A stretch of DNA of 12,707 nucleotides from an uncultured Terriglobus sp. (GTDB taxonomy: Bacteria; Acidobacteriota; Terriglobia; Terriglobales; Acidobacteriaceae): NCBI GenBank assembly GCA_937859825.1, contig CALMAP010000324.1:16317-29023 (forward strand). Reading direction: 5' to 3'. The notes beneath the pieces are model-generated. The model did no database searches. It saw only the letters and a program-made list of their open reading frames with translations, and had not been told where the DNA came from. Position numbers and translations under genes: made by a program. Shown here piece by piece: positions 1 to 6,239 of this stretch (positions within the stretch are counted from its first letter, which is position 1; every line of letters starts with the position of its first letter).

Positions 1-758
1 CCCTTATGCTCCTGCTGAAGAGGCTGGTGGAAAGCATCCAGGAACGCATCTCTGCGATTGCTGGAAGCACACAGCGGCGAAGCAAGTTCGAAGCCGGTTC
101 GTCGGCGCTGGACGTTTCCAACTACTGGTTTCTGCACTCGCTCTCAAGCTCGCTGCCGGTGCTGCAGCACTTCCAGCGAGCGCAGAAGAGCAGACCGGAG
201 CAGGTCTTTATCGAACTCTCCCGTTTCGCCGGTTCATTGTGTACCTTCGGCTCGGAGTCGCAGATATCGGAGTTGCCGGCCTACGATCACAGCAATCCCG
301 GCGACAGCTTCTACCCACTCGACCGACACATTCGGCGGCACATGGAGATTGTGATGCCCACGAACTTTGTTGCGCTGAGCTTCAGCCCTGCGGAGCCGTA
401 TTTCTACGAAGCCGATGTGCAGGACGAACGCTGCCTGCGGCGCAGCCGGTGGATCTTCGGGATACGGTCGTCAGTCGGTGAGGCCGACCTGATCATGCTG
501 GCGGCTCGACTCGTCAAGGTGTGTTCGTCACGCTTCGTTCCAGAGCTTGTGCGCCGCGCCTTGCCGGGCCTTACTCTCAACCATCTGCCGGTACCTCCCT
601 CGGCCATTCGCGCCGAGGCAGACAAGCAGTATTTTTCCATCGAACTCGCCGGTCCCTGCTGGGACCACATCCAGCAGACACGCCGTGTAGGCGTCTACGT
701 TCCAGGCGAACTGCGCGATGCGGAGTTCGACCTGAGCATCATCGTGGAGAACGCATGA
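1..758 (+). CDS. tssK: T6SS baseplate protein TssK (ImpJ/VasE family), 3' part
   Basis: The reading frame is open from the left edge, so the N-terminal part of the protein (roughly 190 residues, judging from the usual length of about 445) lies outside the window; the ATG at position 6 is internal. TssK is a cytoplasmic baseplate subunit that connects the phage-tail-like T6SS baseplate to the TssL/TssM membrane complex. The visible 250 residues match the family's middle and C-terminal domains. These include the segment VSNYWFLHSLSSSLPVLQHF, followed by PEQVFIELSRFAGSLCTF, which corresponds to the conserved 'hPE.ly.eLarlaGeL.tF' stretch. The C-terminal domain, thought to contact the membrane complex, is intact. 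The TGA stop overlaps the tssL ATG (ATGA at 755-758), indicating translational coupling. The identification is firm because of both sequence and gene order. Confidence 0.93.
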   Translation, partial: LMLLLKRLVESIQERISAIAGSTQRRSKFEAGSSALDVSNYWFLHSLSSSLPVLQHFQRAQKSRPEQVFIELSRFAGSLCTFGSESQISELPAYDHSNPGDSFYPLDRHIRRHMEIVMPTNFVALSFSPAEPYFYEADVQDERCLRRSRWIFGIRSSVGEADLIMLAARLVKVCSSRFVPELVRRALPGLTLNHLPVPPSAIRAEADKQYFSIELAGPCWDHIQQTRRVGVYVPGELRDAEFDLSIIVENA

Positions 759-1453
759 GTGAATCCGCTCCAGCCAAGCAGAGCAGTAATCTCGCCTCTG
801 TCTTTCAGGAGGTCCTGACCGCAACGCTGCGCCTGCGCACCCAGCCTCAAAAGGTGCAGAACACCGAGGCACTGCGGACCCAGTTGCGGCAACTGTTGCA
901 GACGGCCATGAACGACGCCCGGCGCCTCGGCTACAGCAGCCAGCACGTGCAGATGAGCGTGCTGGTTGCTGTCGCGCTGCTGGACGAGACGGTATTGAAC
1001 CTGGGGACTACGGTCTCCGCGGAGTGGTCGCGCAAACCTTTGCAGGAGGAACTCTTCGGGGGACATCTTGCCGGAGAGACCGTCTTCGACAATCTGCGTG
1101 CGCTGCTGCAGCAGCAGGACGCGCCGGAACTGGCGGACGTGCTGGAACTGCACTGCCTCTGCCTCGAGTTGGGATACAAGGGCCGCTATGCCTTCAGCAA
1201 TGGCGGCGAGCTTCGCCAGCTTATCCAGCTTTGCCGTGAGAAAGTGCAGCGCGCCCGTGGGCAGCAACCGATGTTCCCGGCGCCTCATCTTGCCGCACCG
1301 GAGTTGCGCGTGGGTGCAGATGCCATCGCACGTGCGCTGATGATTGCCGCCATCGCGCTTGCGTTGATTACGGTCGTGGCGTTCGCCGGGTATGGGTATT
1401 CGCTTTCCAACCAGGCCTCTCATCTTGCTGACCAGTCCGCAGTGCTTCGTTAA
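755..1453 (+). CDS. tssL: T6SS inner-membrane protein TssL (DotU/IcmH family), short form
   Basis: This 232-residue protein is a DotU-type TssL, a C-tail-anchored inner-membrane protein that binds TssM and, through its cytoplasmic hook domain, TssK. The visible hallmarks are LLDETVLN, then SAEWSRKPLQEELF, the HLAGETVFDNL motif (classic 'aGe.fF..L') and the strongly conserved ELHCLCLELGYKGRY block near residues 140-155. A single hydrophobic segment at about residues 194-217 (ALMIAAIALALITVVAF) is the membrane anchor, leaving only a short periplasmic tail. No OmpA-like peptidoglycan-binding extension is present, so this system would need peptidoglycan anchoring from another protein. The start at 755 was chosen because it gives the ATGA overlap with tssK and has a GGAG ribosome site at 746-749, five bases upstream. 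In-frame codons further upstream only read through tssK. Confidence 0.95.
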   Translation: MSESAPAKQSSNLASVFQEVLTATLRLRTQPQKVQNTEALRTQLRQLLQTAMNDARRLGYSSQHVQMSVLVAVALLDETVLNLGTTVSAEWSRKPLQEELFGGHLAGETVFDNLRALLQQQDAPELADVLELHCLCLELGYKGRYAFSNGGELRQLIQLCREKVQRARGQQPMFPAPHLAAPELRVGADAIARALMIAAIALALITVVAFAGYGYSLSNQASHLADQSAVLR

Positions 1454-1461
1454 GGATTGCC

Positions 1462-4400
1462 ATGATCTTGTACGTCTTTGCCGCACTTGCAGTCTTGATC
1501 TCGCTGCTGCTTACCGTTGCTGCGGGATACCTCTCCTCCTCGCTGCAGGGCACGTCGCTCCTGCTGGTGCGCGTGCTTGTGGTCCTGCTCGGCCTTGCGG
1601 GCGCAGGCGTGCTCTTCTGGCTTGCGCAGAAGCGGAAGCAGAAGCCGAAGGACGCAAAGGGTGAGGCTATCGATACTTCTGCCGTAGACGACCTGCTGCG
1701 TGAAGCGGACAGCAAGCTTGCCGCGTCGCCGCAGGCGGCTGTGAAGCACCTGCGCGACCTTCCGCTGCTTTACGTTCTGGGTGAGAGCGGCTCTGCGAAA
1801 ACCACGATCGTGACGAAGTCCGGCCTTGAGCCGGAACTGCTTGCAGGGCAGGTCTACCGTGACCGCAATGTCGTTCCCACGCAGACCGCGAACGTATGGT
1901 TCAGTGGCAGTAACGCGCTTGTAGAAGCGGGTGAGGCAATCCGAAAAACGCCTGAGCTCTGGAAGCGCCTGGTAACGGCGACGCGCCCAGGGTCGTTCCG
2001 CTCCGCAACAAAGGGCGCTCCCTTTCGTGCGGCGGTCGTGTGCGTAAGCTGCGAGCAGTTCATGGGCGCTCAGACGGGCGAAGCGATGCAGGGCGCAGCC
2101 GCACCGCTGAACGCACAACTGCGAGAGCTGGCGAAACAGCTTGGCGCGCCGGTGCCGGTCTACGTTCTGCTTACCAAACTGGACCGGGTGCCCGGTTTCA
2201 CGGAATACGTGCGGAATCTCACGCCGGAAGAAGGGCAGGTGCTGCTGGGTGCAACGCCGCCGCGCACCGGCTCCGGCACGGAGCAGGCAATCGCCGCGAT
2301 TACCGACTCTGTGGACTCGCTGCTGTTCTCGATGGGCACTGCCCGTTTGGACCTGCTGGCCCGTGAAACCGATACGCAGCAGCTTGCACCGGCGTACCAG
2401 TTTCCGCGCGAGCTTCGCCGTTTTCGCAATCTGCTGGGCACGTACCTGGCGGAGCTGGTGAAGCCAAGCCATCTGGCCAGCAACCCCTACCTGCGTGCGT
2501 TCTGCCTCACCGGTGTGCGGCCTGTGATCGTGCAGCAGGTAGCATCTGCCCCGAACGTGGCCACGCCCTCGGCAAAGGCTGCAAGCGATGCAACGGGCGT
2601 TTTTCAGGTGCCGCAGGCCGCCGCGCCGGCGCCGCTGGCTTCGCCATCGGTCTACGGCGAGAAAATTGCCCAGTGGGCGTTCCTTTCACGGTTCTTTCCG
2701 GAAGTTGTACTGGGCGACAAGGCCGCGCTTGGCACCACACGCCAGACTGGCAGCGGAAGGCTGCTGAGGCGGCTCGTGTACGGCTCCATCGCGGCGCTAC
2801 TGCTGATCTACGTCAGCTTGCTTACCGGTTCGTACTTCGCCAATGCGGGGCTGCAGGAGCGCCTCAACGCGGCATCGGCGAAGCTGGCGGCTGCGCCATC
2901 CGGCGGGCCGCTCACGACGGAGCAGTTGACCGCACTGGAACAACTGCGCGGCGGCGTGGTGCAGCTTGAGGACTACCGCGATCACGGCGCGCCGCTTTCG
3001 TACCGATGGGGACTCTATCGCGGCAATCTGCTGCTGCAGCCCGCACGCGCTCTTTATTTCCAGCACTTTCGCGCACTTTTGTTGACACGCACGCAACAGC
3101 AGATCGTTACCGGCCTGAATGGCCTTGCCGCCACGCCTGCGGCGAACGCTGACTATAACAGCACCTACTCCGCGCTGCGCGCATACCTGATCACGACGGC
3201 CAATCCGGAGAAGAGTACGGTGGACTTTCTGTCACCGGTCCTGCTGCAGCACCTGCAGGCTTCGGGTGCGGCAACCGGCGCGGAGGACCGCGCCCTTGCG
3301 CAGAAGCAGTTCGACTACTACGCTGGGGTACTGCCTACAGGAAATCCTTACTCCATCGCTCCGGCAGGCGCTGCGGTGGCGAAGGCACGTGCCTACCTTG
3401 CGGCCTTCGGTGGCTTTGAGCGGATCTACCAGGGCATGGTGAATGCAGCGGAGAAGGACTCACCTGCCATTCACTTCACCACCCAATACCCCAACGCGGC
3501 AGGCGTCGTCGACGAGCCACACACCATCCCCGGTGCCTACACGCAGGCGGGCTACAACGCCATGCAAACGATGCTGGCGCACCCGGACCGCTACTTCAGC
3601 GGCGAAGCATGGGTGCTGGGGGAACAGGCACCGCAGTCCATCGACACCGCGGCGTTGAAGGGCCAGCTCGCAACCAGGTACGTGGCGGACTACCTCAGCC
3701 AGTGGCGCGCTTTTGTGAAGGACGCATCCGTTGTTCGTTATGCCGACATGCAGGACGCGGGTAAAAAGCTCACGGTGCTTTCGAAGAACGATTCGCCGCT
3801 GCTTGCTTTGTTCTATGTCGTCTCGAAGAACACCGCGGTACCCAACCCGGAGATCTCGGGCGCCTTCCAGGCACCGCAGTCCGTAGTCCCGCCGGGTAAC
3901 GCCGACCAGTACATCGGCACGTCGAACAAGGCCTATGTGGATTCGTTGCTGGCGCTGACCGCTGCAGTCAACCAGGCGGCGGCGGGCGGTGCCGATCCGG
4001 CAGCCGCTGTTCCGGTCAACACGGCAGCCGCTGCCGCGCACCTCGCAGCCCAGCAGGCGGCGCAGGGCTTCCATATCGACGCAAAGGCGCACCTGGACAC
4101 CGCCAGCCTGGAACTGCTGGAAGAACCCATCACCCAGGCATCGGCACTTGTACGCGGCCTGGGGCCGGCGCAGGCCAACGCGGGCGGCAAGGGCTTCTGC
4201 AGTGCCTACAGCGGGTTGATCGCCAAGGCGCCCTTCAATCCGAGGGTCGCAGCGCAGGCTGCCCCTTCCGACCTGAACGCGGTGTTCCAGCCCGGTACTG
4301 GGTCGCTGTGGCAGTTTTACAACACGAACCTGAAGACGTTGGTTGTGCAGCAGGGCAGTGAGTATGTCACTGCGCCGAATGCTCCCATGCAGGTGAACCC

Positions 4401-4863
4401 GGCTTTCCTGAAGTTCTTCAACCGCATGGCACAGCTCTCGCAGGAACTGTTTCCTCCTGGAGCGAAGGATGCAACGTTCTCCTTCACGATGCGCCCGTTG
4501 CCAGCGAGTGGTGTGCAGAGTTCCGTCCTTAAAATGGACGCGCAGAGCCTGAGCAACACCGACGCACAGAAGCAGTTCCTATGGAACGCGGCAACCGCGA
4601 AAGAGGCAGGGCTGACGGCAAACAACCTGCCGTTGACCTTCAGTGGTCCGTGGGCGATCTTTCAGCTATTGAGCAAGGCGCGCACGCAGAAGAGTCCAGC
4701 AGGGTATGAACTGAGCTTTCCGCTGGAATTGGCAAATACACCTGTCAAAGGTCCCGACGGTACACCCGTTGTCGTTCGCTATGAGTTGTCCGGCCCGGGA
4801 GCCGATGTGCTGGTTCCCGGCGCTCTTGCAGGCACACACTGTGTGAGTGAGGTTGCGAAATGA
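1462..4863 (+). CDS. tssM: T6SS membrane complex protein TssM (IcmF/VasK family)
   Basis: At 1133 residues this is a full-length TssM, the large inner-membrane protein that spans the periplasm and forms the T6SS trans-envelope channel with TssL and the TssJ lipoprotein. Two N-terminal membrane segments (about residues 2-23 and 31-55) are followed by a cytoplasmic NTPase-like domain, a third membrane segment (about 440-462) and a long periplasmic region. The NTPase domain has a P-loop-like motif GESGSAKT (107-114) and an NKxD-like TKLD (238-241). The P-loop has Ala where the consensus GxxxxGK[ST] has its last Gly, so hydrolysis is uncertain. The C-terminal beta domain carries FSGPWAIFQLL from residue 1060. 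Low-complexity Ala/Pro segments occur near residues 358-398, before the third membrane segment, and near 834-871 in the periplasm. An AAGGA ribosome site at 1452-1456 overlaps the tssL stop, and the genes are eight bases apart. Confidence 0.95.
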   Translation: MILYVFAALAVLISLLLTVAAGYLSSSLQGTSLLLVRVLVVLLGLAGAGVLFWLAQKRKQKPKDAKGEAIDTSAVDDLLREADSKLAASPQAAVKHLRDLPLLYVLGESGSAKTTIVTKSGLEPELLAGQVYRDRNVVPTQTANVWFSGSNALVEAGEAIRKTPELWKRLVTATRPGSFRSATKGAPFRAAVVCVSCEQFMGAQTGEAMQGAAAPLNAQLRELAKQLGAPVPVYVLLTKLDRVPGFTEYVRNLTPEEGQVLLGATPPRTGSGTEQAIAAITDSVDSLLFSMGTARLDLLARETDTQQLAPAYQFPRELRRFRNLLGTYLAELVKPSHLASNPYLRAFCLTGVRPVIVQQVASAPNVATPSAKAASDATGVFQVPQAAAPAPLASPSVYGEKIAQWAFLSRFFPEVVLGDKAALGTTRQTGSGRLLRRLVYGSIAALLLIYVSLLTGSYFANAGLQERLNAASAKLAAAPSGGPLTTEQLTALEQLRGGVVQLEDYRDHGAPLSYRWGLYRGNLLLQPARALYFQHFRALLLTRTQQQIVTGLNGLAATPAANADYNSTYSALRAYLITTANPEKSTVDFLSPVLLQHLQASGAATGAEDRALAQKQFDYYAGVLPTGNPYSIAPAGAAVAKARAYLAAFGGFERIYQGMVNAAEKDSPAIHFTTQYPNAAGVVDEPHTIPGAYTQAGYNAMQTMLAHPDRYFSGEAWVLGEQAPQSIDTAALKGQLATRYVADYLSQWRAFVKDASVVRYADMQDAGKKLTVLSKNDSPLLALFYVVSKNTAVPNPEISGAFQAPQSVVPPGNADQYIGTSNKAYVDSLLALTAAVNQAAAGGADPAAAVPVNTAAAAAHLAAQQAAQGFHIDAKAHLDTASLELLEEPITQASALVRGLGPAQANAGGKGFCSAYSGLIAKAPFNPRVAAQAAPSDLNAVFQPGTGSLWQFYNTNLKTLVVQQGSEYVTAPNAPMQVNPAFLKFFNRMAQLSQELFPPGAKDATFSFTMRPLPASGVQSSVLKMDAQSLSNTDAQKQFLWNAATAKEAGLTANNLPLTFSGPWAIFQLLSKARTQKSPAGYELSFPLELANTPVKGPDGTPVVVRYELSGPGADVLVPGALAGTHCVSEVAK

Positions 4864-5990
4864 CGCATCCGGTCAACCCTTGCAATCCCAGCTTGACTGC
4901 GTCATTCCGTCGAGGTACCGTTGCCACATTCTTTTTCTTCCCTACGGAGACATGCGTGCCGCGACTAGTTGCAGGACGAGCAGCGCTCTCGATCGTGGCC
5001 GCCAAGGGTACGGGCCTTCTTCTGCAGGGCTGTGGCAGCGGATTAGGCACGGCAGCCTTCAACGGCGCAGCCGAATCCGCATCGTCGAACCAAGCAGTCT
5101 CCGCGCCTCCGCAGCTTGGGTATGTGTGGAGTAACTCCGACCGTACGCTGCGCGGCATCGCAGGGATCGCCGGATCGTCGCACGTGACGGCAAGCGTCGT
5201 CCCCAATGGGGCATACGTCACAGGCGCGGCGTCCGCCGTTTCGGCAACGGCCGTCATGGTCCGCGCCGACGGTTCCGTGGAACGGCTTGCGCTTCCTTCG
5301 GGCACCGCTACCGCGTTCGGCGGTGTCACGGCAGCGGCAAATGCCCGTGTGCGCTTCTCTCCCTCCGGCACCTACGCCGTGGTTTTCGTGCCTGGCGGCA
5401 CCGGTGCGACCCTTATTTCCAAGGTAAGCACCACGCCGCAGGCAGTTGCGCTCTCGGCTTCTTCCGCGCTGCTGGATGCCGCGGTGAGCGACAAGGGCAC
5501 GATTGCCATTCTGCAAAAGCAGGGCGGGGGAGCACAGCTTGCGCTGATGGACCAGAGCAGCAGTGTGCGCGCGCTGAGCACGCTTACGGGCACAGGCTCC
5601 CTCAGCTTCGTCGGGAAACAGGATGACCTCTTGGTGGCCGATGCCGCGGCAAGTAGCCTCGCCGTGATCCGGAACGTGGCCACCGCGCCCGCCATCGCAC
5701 AGGTAGCGACTGCCAGCCTTCTCAGCTCTCCGCTTGCCGTAGGTGCAGCGCTGGACGGACGTTGGGTGGTGGTGGCAAACGGTGGAGACGCCAGCGTCGT
5801 CCGCCTGGACCTTACCGGCGTCATCCCACCGCAGAAAATCGTATGCCCGGTGCAGCCGACCACGGTAGACCAACTCGCAGGCAATGCAAACTTCCGCTTC
5901 ACGGATGTCGGAAAATCTCCCGCCTGGGTAGCGGATATCTCCGCGCAAAGTCCTTCAATGCTGTTTGTTCCTGCGATCGCCGGCAGCTAG
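4860..5990 (+). CDS. Propeller-like protein coupled to tssM, possible lipoprotein
   Basis: I do not recognise a named family. From the ATG at 4860 the protein has 376 residues and overlaps the tssM stop as ATGA, with GAGG at 4849-4852 seven bases upstream. An in-frame GTG at 4956 has its own GGAG (4946-4949) six bases upstream. It would give a 344-residue protein beginning MPRLVAGRAALSIVAAK and leading to LLLQGCGSG, a passable lipobox with Cys26 as the lipidated residue. The short form looks like a lipoprotein precursor, whereas the 32 extra residues of the long form do not look like a signal peptide. The rest is Ala/Ser/Val-rich with recurring beta-strand segments such as RVRFSPSGTYAVVFV, AVSDKGTIAIL and ALDGRWVVVANGGDASVVRLDL, typical of beta-propeller blades. 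Its position suggests a T6SS accessory role. It is too long and the wrong fold to be an obvious TssJ. Confidence 0.8.
   Translation: MTHPVNPCNPSLTASFRRGTVATFFFFPTETCVPRLVAGRAALSIVAAKGTGLLLQGCGSGLGTAAFNGAAESASSNQAVSAPPQLGYVWSNSDRTLRGIAGIAGSSHVTASVVPNGAYVTGAASAVSATAVMVRADGSVERLALPSGTATAFGGVTAAANARVRFSPSGTYAVVFVPGGTGATLISKVSTTPQAVALSASSALLDAAVSDKGTIAILQKQGGGAQLALMDQSSSVRALSTLTGTGSLSFVGKQDDLLVADAAASSLAVIRNVATAPAIAQVATASLLSSPLAVGAALDGRWVVVANGGDASVVRLDLTGVIPPQKIVCPVQPTTVDQLAGNANFRFTDVGKSPAWVADISAQSPSMLFVPAIAGS
4946..4958 (+). promoter_or_regulatory. Internal ribosome site and GTG start candidate
   Basis: GGAG at 4946-4949 sits six bases before a GTG (4956-4958) in frame with the gene that follows tssM. 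This start produces a protein whose N-terminus reads as a lipoprotein signal (Arg-containing n-region, hydrophobic stretch, L-L-Q-G-C). It competes with the ATGA-overlap start at 4860, which also has a good ribosome site, so the sequence does not decide the true start. Confidence 0.5.
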
Positions 5991-6235
5991 ATTGTACAGC
6001 TGTGTGACGCAGTGTGATGCTGAGAGCGCACCGGCTAACGACCTGCTGCTTCCGTAAAAGCGTCACTGCTGCTTCAGGCGAAAGGAAGTCCTCTTGGCAT
6101 TGGCATAATCAGCCGAGAGCACTTCGCAGCAATGGACCTTACGTACCGCAGGCCAACAGACGAGACGATCCTGGCCTGCTTCCGTGCACCGACCCTAGGA
6201 CAGCAGGTAGCGTACTTCGCCGCGACTGCGGCCCG
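5991..6235. other. Convergent intergenic region
   Basis: These 245 bases separate two genes that end towards each other, so termination signals for both would be expected here. I see no classic hairpin followed by a T-tract on either strand. The only notable structure is an imperfect nested dyad at the right end (6207-6239). The decamer CTGCTGCTTC occurs twice, 22 bases apart, near 6044 and 6066. Two small open frames on the + strand (from 6014 and 6132) run into the opposing gene, lack ribosome sites and look like chance. Confidence 0.5.
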
Positions 6236-6239
6236 CTAC
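6207..6239. terminator. Weak two-part dyad at the convergent gene ends
   Basis: The outer arms GTAGCG (6207-6212) and CGCTAC (6234-6239) enclose inner arms GCCGC (6219-6223) and GCGGC (6228-6232) around a GACT loop. The structure includes the stop codon of the minus-strand gene. There is no T-run on either side, so it would be an atypical terminator at best, and it may be chance in GC-rich DNA. Confidence 0.2.

Noticed and set aside
1450..2472. Long minus-strand open frame (340 codons) under tssM
   Set aside because: It is rich in Arg, Gln, His and Cys as expected from antisense of GC-rich coding DNA, and tssM in the other strand is unambiguous.
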